Positions 1 through 5,801 of a stretch of DNA of 5,801 nucleotides are shown here, piece by piece. A model generated the notes under the pieces. That model was not told where the DNA came from. It saw only the letters and a program-made list of their open reading frames with translations, and did no database searches. This stretch comes from Lentisphaerota bacterium (GTDB lineage: Bacteria; Verrucomicrobiota; Lentisphaeria; Oligosphaerales; JAFGRS01). Every line of letters starts with the position of its first letter. Position 1 is the stretch's first letter. Made by a program: the position numbers and the translations under genes. The DNA lies in contig JAAYZO010000247.1 of NCBI GenBank assembly GCA_012514865.1, positions 1-5,801 of the forward strand, read 5' to 3'.

Positions 1-2463
1 GCGGTGGGCGTCGTCGACGTCGCCGACGATGCGTTCCATCTCCTCGCGGGTCGGGGCGAGTTCTGGCGTGTCGGTCCCGGTCAGGGCTCTGGCGGCCACG
101 GCGCGGGCGCTGCCGACGGGCGCCTCGGCGGCGCGCGACAGGAGCTCGATCGCCTCGTCCGTGCGGTCGTTCTCGGCTGCGGCGGCACCGGCCAGGAGGG
201 GCAGGGCGCCGTGGTCCTCGGGCGGCAGGCGGCGTCGGGCGCGGTCGATCAGGCAGACCATCTCCCAGGTGGCGGGGACCACCCAGTCGACCGCCGATCC
301 GGCCAGGATGGCGTAACGCCTGGCGAGGTCCTCGAGGCCGAGGGCCGCGGCGGCGTCCATGGCCAGGAGAGCCGCCAGGGGGTGGAGCCCGCAGGGCTGC
401 CCGGCCTTGATGGCGGCATCGAGGTAGGCCAGGACATCCGTATGGAAGCCGGCCCGCCAGTAGAGCAGCAAGGCCTCGAGGACGTAGGCGGCACGATAGA
501 CCTGCCCCCACGGCCGGTCCGCGGGCAGCTCGGGCAGCGTGAGCGGCTCCACGGCGGGCGTGGTGGGGCGTCCCGGCGAGGCGAGGCCCTGGATCAGCGC
601 CTCGATCTCGAGGAAGATCGTGAACGGTGTCTCGGCGCGGTCCTTCAGGCAGGCCCTGGCCGCGGCACGGTCGCCGCAGTGGCGATGCACCGCCGCCAGG
701 AGAGCGCGGGCGTCGATCGCATCCGGGCGGGCCGCCAGGAAGGCCTCCAGAAGCGGAATGGCCTCGGGCAGATGGCCGGCGAGGATCTCGATGTCGGCCA
801 GGAGCCGCAGCATGGCCGGCGCCAGGGCGGGGTCGCGGCGGGCCGCGAGGATGTGGTCCCAGGCCGCGGTGTAGTGGGCGGGCTGAGCCTCGAGGCGGTA
901 GAGCCGCGCCGCGGCGGCCGCCGCCACGGCGTGCAGTCGGGGCTGGTCCGGAGTCTCCTGCAGTGCGGCATGGAGGCGCTCCAGGGCGGCCTGCGGCTGG
1001 CCGGTCTTGAGGTCGACCTCGGCCAGCAGCAGGACGCGATCGAGGGCCAGCAGGGGCGGCGCGTCGGCCTGGAGGCGCTCGCGTGCCTCGTGCCAGCGGT
1101 GGTACTGGGCGGCCACGGTGGCCTGCCCGACGGCGGTGTCGCGGCGTGCCCGCAGGCACCACTGCGTCGGCGGCCGGCGGTCGCGCTGCGGGTCCAGCGA
1201 CTGCGTTTCCGGGCCATACCAGCGCCGGCGGAAGCGCAGTCGGCCCTGGCGGTCGCGGATCTCGATCCACCCGGGTGCCGTCGTCGGGAAGACGGCCCGG
1301 CTGACCTCACCGGGAGCCATCTCCAGGCTCTGGCGGCGGCTGTGATCGTCCTGGACGAGGGCCACCACGGCCCTGCCGGTGAGGTCGAGCGAGTGGACCT
1401 CGACCGACAGGCTGTCGTCGATGACGGCCGCCGCTACGGCCAGGTTCTCGGTGGACCAGGTCAGTTCGTTCATGTCGGCGGTGCCGAACCAGCTCCCGTG
1501 AGCGCGCGCGACCTCCTGGGGCTGGAGCCAGTCGGAGAACCACTGCGATTCGAGGAGCCCCGCCTGGATCTCGACGTACTGGCCGTCGTCATCGGTGAGG
1601 AAGCGCTCCCAGATGCGGTTGTCCTCGTGGGTGCCCCAGGTGAAGTACTTCTGGCCCGGCAGGCTGATGCGGGGGGCGACGTGGTAGGTGCCGAGGCGGC
1701 GGTCGCTGTAATAGGCCCCGAAGACATCGGCGTGCGAGCGGTAGCCGAAGTGGTCCAGGGGGGTCGGGTTGTTGACATGCAGCGAGCGGTCGATGCCGTC
1801 ACGCATGGGGAAGGGCAGCGACGGCGTTCCGACCGTCCAGTCGCAGCGGCAGACGAAACGCATGTCGGCAGCCGCGGGCACCGCCGCGTTCTCCCAGTAG
1901 TAGAGCCGCTCGCGCCACGGGTTCGGGTTGGCCAGGGTGAGGTCGACGTCGAGGGCGGCGCGGCCCTCGCGCAGGCCCATGCGGACCTGCCAGCGCTGCC
2001 CCGTCGAGCGGTCGATGTCGCCGACGACCACGGCCACCTCGCGAGGGCCTTCGATACAGCGGTGGAAGACCGGCGAGACGGTGCTGACGGTGTGGCCGAG
2101 GGTCGGGAAGTTGAACTCGACGCCGCCGCTGAGCCAGGCGCCGCGCAGGGCCACCAGGGCCGGCTTGACGACGTGGTTGCGGTAGAACAGCTCGCGGCCG
2201 CTGCGCAGGTCCCGCAGTGAGTAGAGCCGGCCGTTCATGCCCGGCAGCACGATCGCCTCGAGGAGGCCGTTGCTCAGTCGTACCGCGGTATGCCTGCAGG
2301 TGTCATCGCGCCGCATGGTGGCGATGTCGATGTCGTCCTGGGCGTGGTAGGGCCAGACGGTGCGCTGGCGGAGCCGTCCGCCGAACGAGAGCGGCAGCCA
2401 CGGCGAGTCGGGGCCGCGCTGGTAGGTCGGCAGGACACTCTGCGTGGTCTCGATGCTGAGCAT
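1..2463 (-). CDS. DUF5107 / TPR-like protein, C-terminus cut by window edge
   Basis: An uninterrupted minus-strand reading frame starts at the ATG at 2463-2461 and is still open at position 1, giving 821 residues. Residues about 60-330 match my recollection of the DUF5107 family, which has a galactose-mutarotase-like beta-sandwich. Visible landmarks are LPGMNGRLYSL at 73-83, ELFYRNHVVKPAL at 91-103, GAWLSGGVEFNFP at 108-120 and the segment WGTHEDNRIWERFLTDDDG at 276-294. From about 445 onward the protein is alanine- and leucine-rich and helical, with TPR-like pairs (about 475-507, 549-580, 585-608 and 765-781). No signal peptide or membrane segment is seen, so it is probably cytoplasmic. AGGGGG lies 7 nt before the ATG as a ribosome site, and the same frame reaches the argB stop upstream with no other ATG. 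Family members often reach about 1000 residues, so some 200 or more may be missing. DUF5107 has no established reaction; carbohydrate binding or modification is inferred from fold only. The domain call is firm, the role unknown. Confidence 0.9.
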   Translation of the reverse strand, partial: MLSIETTQSVLPTYQRGPDSPWLPLSFGGRLRQRTVWPYHAQDDIDIATMRRDDTCRHTAVRLSNGLLEAIVLPGMNGRLYSLRDLRSGRELFYRNHVVKPALVALRGAWLSGGVEFNFPTLGHTVSTVSPVFHRCIEGPREVAVVVGDIDRSTGQRWQVRMGLREGRAALDVDLTLANPNPWRERLYYWENAAVPAAADMRFVCRCDWTVGTPSLPFPMRDGIDRSLHVNNPTPLDHFGYRSHADVFGAYYSDRRLGTYHVAPRISLPGQKYFTWGTHEDNRIWERFLTDDDGQYVEIQAGLLESQWFSDWLQPQEVARAHGSWFGTADMNELTWSTENLAVAAAVIDDSLSVEVHSLDLTGRAVVALVQDDHSRRQSLEMAPGEVSRAVFPTTAPGWIEIRDRQGRLRFRRRWYGPETQSLDPQRDRRPPTQWCLRARRDTAVGQATVAAQYHRWHEARERLQADAPPLLALDRVLLLAEVDLKTGQPQAALERLHAALQETPDQPRLHAVAAAAAARLYRLEAQPAHYTAAWDHILAARRDPALAPAMLRLLADIEILAGHLPEAIPLLEAFLAARPDAIDARALLAAVHRHCGDRAAARACLKDRAETPFTIFLEIEALIQGLASPGRPTTPAVEPLTLPELPADRPWGQVYRAAYVLEALLLYWRAGFHTDVLAYLDAAIKAGQPCGLHPLAALLAMDAAAALGLEDLARRYAILAGSAVDWVVPATWEMVCLIDRARRRLPPEDHGALPLLAGAAAAENDRTDEAIELLSRAAEAPVGSARAVAARALTGTDTPELAPTREEMERIVGDVDDAHR

Positions 2464-2538
2464 GGCAAAGCCCCCTGCGCCGGCCGTATCATGCAGACGC
2501 CGGTCGCTCCCGTCGCCGTGTCCCCTCCGGGCGCGCGG
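2464..2538. other. 75-nt gap between argB and the DUF5107 gene
   Basis: This short spacer separates two genes of the same direction. It holds the AGGGGG ribosome-site candidate for the DUF5107 gene (complement of 2471-2476). There is one weak 5-bp inverted repeat, CCGGC at 2480-2484 with GCCGG at 2499-2503 and a 14-nt loop, and no T-run after it. I see neither a convincing terminator nor a promoter, so co-transcription of the two genes from the argB side is possible but not shown. Confidence 0.4.
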
Positions 2539-3420
2539 TCAGTCCTCGTCGCCGACGATCTGGGTGCCGACACCGCGGTCGGTGAACAGCTCCAGGAGGA
2601 GCGAGTGCTGCACCCGTCCGTCGATCATGTGGACCTTCGACACGCCGGCGTCGATGGCGGCGGCGGCGCTGCGGACCTTCGGGACCATGCCGCCGCTCAG
2701 GATGCCATCGCGGATCATGCCCTCGACCTCGTTGCGGCGGATGGTGCTGATCAGGCTCGACTCGTCGCCGGCATCGCGCAGGACGCCCGGCACATCGCTG
2801 AGGAAGACCAGCTTGCGAACGCGCATCTGGGCGGCGACGACGCAGGCGGCCATGTCGGCGTTGACGTTATAGACGAGGCCGTTCATATCGCAGGCCAGGG
2901 GGGTGATCACGGGCACCTCGCCGCGGGCCAGGACCCAGCGGATCTGCTCGGTGTCGACGTTGACGACGCGGCCGACCAGGCCGAGGTCGACCTCCTGGCC
3001 GGTGGCCGGGTCGGTGGTCGTCTCGCGCTCGGCCCGCAGGACGTTCTTGCCGGAGACCGGGCAGGGCCGGCCATCGACCTCGCGCATGAGGCTGACCAGG
3101 TCGGCGTTGATCTGGTCGTGCAGGACGCGGTCGACGACGCGGATGGTCTTCTCGCAGGTGTAGCGCAGGCCATTGACAAAGCGCGTCGGCACGCCCTCGG
3201 CCTTGAGCTGGGCGCTGATCGCCTTGCCGCCGCCGTGCACCACGATCGGCTTCATACCGGCGCATTCCATGAAGACGACGTCACGGATGACACTGCGCGT
3301 GGCCGCCGGGTCCTCCATGGCACTGCCGCCGAACTTCACCAGCACGACGCTGTTGCGGAACTGCTGGATATACGGCAATGCCTCGATCAGCACCGAGGCC
3401 TTTCCAATGAGCTGCTCCAT
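2539..3420 (-). CDS. argB: N-acetylglutamate kinase (ArgB), complete
   Basis: ArgB phosphorylates N-acetyl-L-glutamate with ATP, the second step of arginine synthesis from glutamate, in the cytoplasm. The product is 293 residues, normal for the amino-acid kinase family. Visible motifs are VKFGGSAM at 28-35 with the phosphate-binding K29, VHGGGKAI at 61-68, R86 in the NGLRYT substrate loop, YNVNAD at 184-189, FLSDVPGV at 206-213 and GGMVPK at 243-248. The N-terminal segment (about 1-20) before the first strand resembles the extra helix of arginine-inhibited hexameric kinases, so feedback inhibition by arginine is inferred. The usual PE of the glycine loop is KA here. I chose the ATG at 3420-3418 because family members begin at this helix; a TTG at 3486 would add 22 residues with no family counterpart and overlaps a promoter candidate. 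GGAG sits 11 nt before the ATG, a rather long spacing. No other arg gene is in view. Confidence 0.95.
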   Translation of the reverse strand: MEQLIGKASVLIEALPYIQQFRNSVVLVKFGGSAMEDPAATRSVIRDVVFMECAGMKPIVVHGGGKAISAQLKAEGVPTRFVNGLRYTCEKTIRVVDRVLHDQINADLVSLMREVDGRPCPVSGKNVLRAERETTTDPATGQEVDLGLVGRVVNVDTEQIRWVLARGEVPVITPLACDMNGLVYNVNADMAACVVAAQMRVRKLVFLSDVPGVLRDAGDESSLISTIRRNEVEGMIRDGILSGGMVPKVRSAAAAIDAGVSKVHMIDGRVQHSLLLELFTDRGVGTQIVGDED

Positions 3421-3458
3421 GGGGCCATGATCTCCGGGGTTGTCGGGTGCCGGGGCAC

Positions 3459-3486
3459 ACTGTAGATTCGCCACCGGCGACTTCAA
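3459..3486 (-). promoter_or_regulatory. Candidate sigma70-type promoter of argB
   Basis: On the minus strand TTGAAG (complement of 3481-3486) is followed after 16 nt by TACAGT (complement of 3459-3464). Each box matches four of six bases of the housekeeping consensus TTGACA / TATAAT. Transcription would begin near 3452, leaving a leader of about 30 nt before the argB ATG. It lies in a locally less GC-rich patch and directly downstream of the 14-bp tandem repeat. This is a by-eye match in a genome whose promoter consensus is unknown. Confidence 0.35.
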
Positions 3487-3488
3487 AC

Positions 3489-3524
3489 GGAGAGGGTCGA
3501 GGGGAGAGGGTCGAGGGGAGAGGG
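3489..3524. repeat. 14-bp tandem repeat, two and a half copies
   Basis: GGAGAGGGTCGAGG occurs exactly at 3489-3502 and again at 3503-3516. A third partial copy (GGAGAGGG, 3517-3524) then diverges. The top strand is almost all purine apart from the TC of each copy. It sits immediately upstream of the candidate argB promoter, so it could be an operator, or simply a slippage-prone or genome-wide dispersed intergenic tract. Confidence 0.85.
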
Positions 3525-3534
3525 GGTGGCAGTT

Positions 3535-3602
3535 CGGCCGGTATCACTGGTCTCGATAGGTCTCGATAGGTCTCGCCAGGTCTCGACGGTCCCGGCCGGT
3601 AT
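3535..3602. repeat. Direct repeat CGGCCGGTAT bracketing the 10-bp array
   Basis: The exact 10-mer CGGCCGGTAT is present at 3535-3544 and at 3593-3602, 58 nt apart start to start. The pair encloses the 10-bp tandem array at 3549-3588. The second copy overlaps a small inverted repeat. GC-rich 10-mers can recur by chance, but its placement on both sides of the array is suggestive of a duplicated site. Confidence 0.6.
3549..3588. repeat. Four tandem 10-bp units headed by GGTCTCG
   Basis: Four contiguous decamers are seen: GGTCTCGATA (3549-3558), GGTCTCGATA (3559-3568), GGTCTCGCCA (3569-3578) and GGTCTCGACG (3579-3588). The first seven bases are invariant and only the last three vary. A period of 10 bp is close to one helical turn, so each unit would face the same side of DNA. 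The array ends 56 nt before the dehydrogenase start codon and begins 128 nt upstream of argB. A regulatory role is inference; slippage expansion is the plain alternative. Confidence 0.85.
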
Positions 3603-3608
3603 GGCCGG
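3592..3608. repeat. Small inverted repeat CCGGCC-GGTAT-GGCCGG
   Basis: CCGGCC at 3592-3597 is perfectly complementary to GGCCGG at 3603-3608, with a 5-nt loop GGTAT. It lies 36 nt upstream of the dehydrogenase ATG. There is no T-run on either strand, so it is not a standard terminator; it could be a short leader hairpin or a palindromic protein site. In this GC-rich setting chance is a real possibility. Confidence 0.4.
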
Positions 3609-3632
3609 CGCCCGGGCTGGTTGCCTGGCGAT

Positions 3633-3638
3633 GGAGGA
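3633..3638 (+). promoter_or_regulatory. Ribosome binding site that fixes the dehydrogenase start
   Basis: GGAGGA is a strong Shine-Dalgarno match 6 nt before the ATG at 3645. It decides against the upstream in-frame TTG at 3621, which would place this site inside the coding region and add eight residues before the conserved MRIGWIGTG start. No convincing promoter was found on this strand. Confidence 0.85.
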
Positions 3639-3644
3639 CAGGAC

Positions 3645-4541
3645 ATGCGCATCGGCTGGATTGGCACCGGGATCATGGGCGCGCCTATGGCCGGGCATCT
3701 CCTGCAGGGCGGCCACACGCTTGGGGTGTTCAACCGCAGTCGCGAGAAGGCGTCGGGCCTGATCGCCGGCGGGGCGGCCTGGTACGACTCCCCGCGGGCC
3801 CTGGCCGAGGCCAGCGAGGTGGTCTTCTCGATCGTCGGGCACCCGCGGGATGTCGAGGCGGTCTACCTCGGCCCGGAGGGCGTCCTGGCGGCGGCCCGGC
3901 GGCCGGGGGTCGTCGTCGATATGACCACCAGCCAGCCGGCGCTGGCGCGGCGACTGGCCGCGGCGGCGGCCGAGCGCGGCGTGACCAGCCTCGACGCGCC
4001 GGTGTCGGGCGGCGACATCGGCGCCCGGAAGGCCACCCTGGTGATCATGGTTGGCGGCGATCGCGGGGCCTTCGACCAGGTGTCGCCCCTGCTCGGCCTC
4101 CTCGGCCGGACGGTCGCCCACATGGGCCCAGCCGGTGCCGGCCAGCACACCAAGATGTGCAACCAGATCCTGATCGCGGGGACCATGATCGGGGTCTGCG
4201 AGGCGCTGCTCTACGCCAGCCGGGCCGGCCTCGACGCGGCCGGCGTCATCGACGTGGTCAGCCAGGGCGCCGCCGGATCCTGGGCGATCAGCAACCTCGG
4301 GCCACGCATGATCGCCGGCGACTTCACGCCGGGATTCATGGTCGAGCACTTCATTAAGGATATGGGCATCGCCCTGGCCGAGGCCGGCGCCATGGGGCTG
4401 GCCCTGCCCGGGCTGGCTCTGGTGCACCAGCTCTACCTCGCGGTGCAGGCCCAGGGCGGCGGACGACTCGGCACGCAGGCGCTGCTGCGGGCCCTGCGGA
4501 CCCTCAACGGCCTGCCTGCCGACAACCCCGGCGTCCCCTGA
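3645..4541 (+). CDS. Beta-hydroxyacid dehydrogenase, NAD(P)-dependent (HIBADH/GarR superfamily)
   Basis: The 298-residue product is full length for the 3-hydroxyisobutyrate / tartronate-semialdehyde reductase superfamily. These are cytoplasmic enzymes that interconvert short beta-hydroxyacids and their semialdehydes. It opens with a Rossmann motif, GTGIMG at 7-12, followed by FNRS at 29-32; an Arg at 31 after the second strand usually favours NADP(H). The substrate signature DAPVSGGDIGAR is at 117-128. The catalytic motif GAGQHTKMCNQ is at 164-174, with the expected lysine K170 and asparagine N173. The helical C-terminal domain has the conserved pair K238-D239 in FIKDMGIAL. The start is set by GGAGGA 6 nt upstream. 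It is transcribed away from argB and converges on the heparinase-like gene. Possible substrates are tartronate semialdehyde, 3-hydroxyisobutyrate or a uronate-derived semialdehyde; sequence alone does not choose, so no gene symbol is given. Confidence 0.93.
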   Translation: MRIGWIGTGIMGAPMAGHLLQGGHTLGVFNRSREKASGLIAGGAAWYDSPRALAEASEVVFSIVGHPRDVEAVYLGPEGVLAAARRPGVVVDMTTSQPALARRLAAAAAERGVTSLDAPVSGGDIGARKATLVIMVGGDRGAFDQVSPLLGLLGRTVAHMGPAGAGQHTKMCNQILIAGTMIGVCEALLYASRAGLDAAGVIDVVSQGAAGSWAISNLGPRMIAGDFTPGFMVEHFIKDMGIALAEAGAMGLALPGLALVHQLYLAVQAQGGGRLGTQALLRALRTLNGLPADNPGVP

Positions 4542-4566
4542 CCGTAGGCATCAGTGCCCCTGACCG
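4535..4566. repeat. Direct repeat CCCCTGACCG across the convergent gene ends
   Basis: CCCCTGACCG occurs at 4535-4544, containing the dehydrogenase TGA stop, and at 4557-4566, inside the last codons of the heparinase-like gene. The copies are 22 nt apart start to start. Only 9 nt separate the two stop codons, and no stem followed by a T-run is seen on either strand. The repeat may be accidental. Confidence 0.5.
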
Positions 4567-5801
4567 GGTGTCGTGGTGACCCGTGACAGGGCGTAGCGCA
4601 TGGCACTGCCGTCGATGGTACGCTGCGGGAAACTGGTCACGGCGATGCGGTCGCCGTCGATCCTGAAGCCGGGATCCTCGCGCACGTAGAGCCGCTGGCC
4701 GATGCCGCGCACGACGTTGAAGGCCCGCTGCGTGCCGTCGGCGAAGTGGATCCGCAGGGCGCCCGCCTGGGCGGCGTCGACCGCCTGGTCGATGTCGAAC
4801 CAGCCGCGGCTGCCCTCGGTCGTCTCCCGTCCGTAGCCGATGACGGCGCCACTCCATTCCGGCGCAACGCGGTAGGTTCGCCCGTCGTGCCGGGTCAACT
4901 CGACCGCCTGGCCGTGCACGAAGCGGTCGAAGCCGGCATCGCCACGGTCGATGGTGAGGACCAGGTCGTCGCCGGCGCGTTCGACGGCCAGCGCGCGCGC
5001 CTTCGGCGGGCCGTTGACCGGTTCGTGGACAGCGACGAAGGTGCTGGCGAGGTCCTCGCCTTTGCGGCGCAGGCAGAACGCCGGGGCCTTGTCACGGTCG
5101 AGCAGGGCGTTGGTCTCGCAGGCCCGGCGGATCGACGGGACCTCGCCGAGGTAGATCGTCGTACCCGGCCCGGGGACGATGAGGGTGCGCGTGCCGATCG
5201 CGGGGGAGGCCTTGAGACGGATATCCAGCGTGGCCATCGCCGCCGCCAGCGGGGCCGTGCGCAGGTTGGTGTAGAAGCCGTAGGCGTGGCCAGGCGGGTT
5301 GGGATCGCGATGGCCGCCGGGCCGGCGGAACTCGATGCCGTCGTTCATCAGGGTACCGGCAAAGGGCTGCAGGGCGACGTCGGCGGTGGCGTTGGAGTCC
5401 TCGTCGACGCTGCCGAGGAGCAGGTAGTCGTGCTGCCGACCGCCGACGACCTCGACGATGTCGATCAGGTACGCGTCACGGCTGTCGGCGCCGACGACCG
5501 CCAGCGAGCGGCGGTAGCGCGACGCCACGCCGGGGTAGGCATCGGCATCGGCGCTGGCGTACTGGAAGTCGCCCGCGACCACGAAGTCGCGCAGGCAGTA
5601 CGTGGTGTGCTCCGCGTCCTTCGCGCAGTCGACGCCGTTCACGACGACGGTGTTGTGCGCCATCATGCGGTCGGGCCAGTGCAGCCGGTAGTTGGTCCAG
5701 GTGTAGCCGATGTCGGGAAAGAGCTCCTTGCCGAAGGCGAAGAGGCCGATGCTCAGCGCGTCGAAGTGCTTGTGGTATCGGCCCCTGGTGTAGTTGAGGT
5801 A
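4551..5801 (-). CDS. Heparinase II/III-family protein, C-terminal part only
   Basis: A minus-strand frame enters at the right edge and ends at the TGA at 4553-4551, giving 416 residues. The N-terminal part, normally an alpha/alpha toroid, and any signal peptide are outside. Numbering from the edge, the family's central motifs are present: YHKHFDALSIGLFAFG at 9-24, FPDIGY at 28-33 and HNTVVVNG at 49-56. H10, H12, D30 and H49 look like the catalytic and metal-site positions of heparinase II, by my alignment in memory. GGRQHDYLLLGS at 119-130 and VHEPVNG at 258-264 are typical of the C-terminal beta-sandwich. Such proteins cleave acidic polysaccharides by beta-elimination, usually outside the cytoplasm; the substrate is not predictable here. 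A methionine at 5666 is an internal residue, since the conserved His and Asp motifs precede it in the same frame. Confidence 0.9.
   Translation of the reverse strand, partial: YLNYTRGRYHKHFDALSIGLFAFGKELFPDIGYTWTNYRLHWPDRMMAHNTVVVNGVDCAKDAEHTTYCLRDFVVAGDFQYASADADAYPGVASRYRRSLAVVGADSRDAYLIDIVEVVGGRQHDYLLLGSVDEDSNATADVALQPFAGTLMNDGIEFRRPGGHRDPNPPGHAYGFYTNLRTAPLAAAMATLDIRLKASPAIGTRTLIVPGPGTTIYLGEVPSIRRACETNALLDRDKAPAFCLRRKGEDLASTFVAVHEPVNGPPKARALAVERAGDDLVLTIDRGDAGFDRFVHGQAVELTRHDGRTYRVAPEWSGAVIGYGRETTEGSRGWFDIDQAVDAAQAGALRIHFADGTQRAFNVVRGIGQRLYVREDPGFRIDGDRIAVTSFPQRTIDGSAMRYALSRVTTTPGQGH

Noticed and set aside
4..2220. A 738-codon open frame on the plus strand opposite the DUF5107 gene
   Set aside because: It is codon-aligned antisense to a frame with clear DUF5107 and TPR motifs. 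Its translation is Gly/Arg/Val/Gln-rich without recognisable domains, which is typical of the mirror of a high-GC gene.
2290..3465. A 391-codon plus-strand open frame across the argB gene
   Set aside because: It lies opposite argB and the DUF5107 start, and its Asp/His/Ala-rich translation resembles no family. ArgB motifs on the other strand are unambiguous.
3421..3486. TTG start at 3486 giving a 22-residue longer ArgB
   Set aside because: The added residues have no family counterpart, no ribosome site was noted for it, and the TTG overlaps the -35 box of the promoter candidate. The ATG at 3420 fits the usual ArgB N-terminus.
3489..3588. Tandem repeats as a CRISPR array
   Set aside because: The units are 10 and 14 bp and contiguous, without unique spacers of 25-40 bp, and no cas gene is present.
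3483..4427. A 314-codon minus-strand open frame opposite the dehydrogenase
   Set aside because: It is antisense to a complete, motif-verified dehydrogenase with a strong ribosome site, and part of it is a translation of the tandem repeats.
4565..4583. CGGGT / ACCCG inverted repeat as a terminator after the dehydrogenase
   Set aside because: The stem is 5 bp with a 9-nt loop, there is no T-run, and it lies within the coding end of the opposite gene.

Overview
The window is chromosomal, GC-rich bacterial DNA carrying four protein-coding genes, two of them cut by the window edges, and one short regulatory-looking gap. No RNA gene, mobile element or CRISPR array was seen. The gene mix (an isolated arginine-biosynthesis kinase beside a DUF5107/TPR protein and a heparinase II/III-type protein) and the VHGGGKAI variant of the ArgB glycine loop would fit a polysaccharide-degrading environmental bacterium. 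The PVC group (Planctomycetota, Lentisphaerota, Verrucomicrobiota) or Armatimonadota are candidates. That placement is a guess from gene content and composition, not from a marker gene.

Layout, left to right: (1) positions 1-2463, minus strand, most of a large DUF5107 protein (galactose-mutarotase-like N-terminal part, TPR-like helical C-terminal part) that runs off the left edge. (2) 2539-3420, minus strand, complete argB (N-acetylglutamate kinase), 75 nt upstream of the DUF5107 gene and in the same direction. (3) 3421-3644, a divergent gap with a candidate argB promoter, a 14-bp tandem repeat directly upstream of it, four tandem copies of a 10-bp GGTCTCG-headed unit, and a small inverted repeat. 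(4) 3645-4541, plus strand, complete beta-hydroxyacid dehydrogenase (3-hydroxyisobutyrate / tartronate-semialdehyde reductase superfamily). (5) 4551-5801, minus strand, the C-terminal 416 residues of a heparinase II/III-family protein whose N-terminus lies beyond the right edge. Genes 4 and 5 converge with only 9 nt between their stop codons.

Functionally, argB is the only gene with a secure pathway assignment (third-party arginine synthesis from glutamate). The other three could belong to glycan or uronate use: a polysaccharide lyase-like enzyme, a small hydroxyacid/semialdehyde reductase and a sugar-epimerase-fold protein of unknown role. They are on different strands and are not an operon, so this link is weak. 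I found no convincing new multi-gene system. The most unusual structure is the pair of short tandem repeats in the divergent gap.
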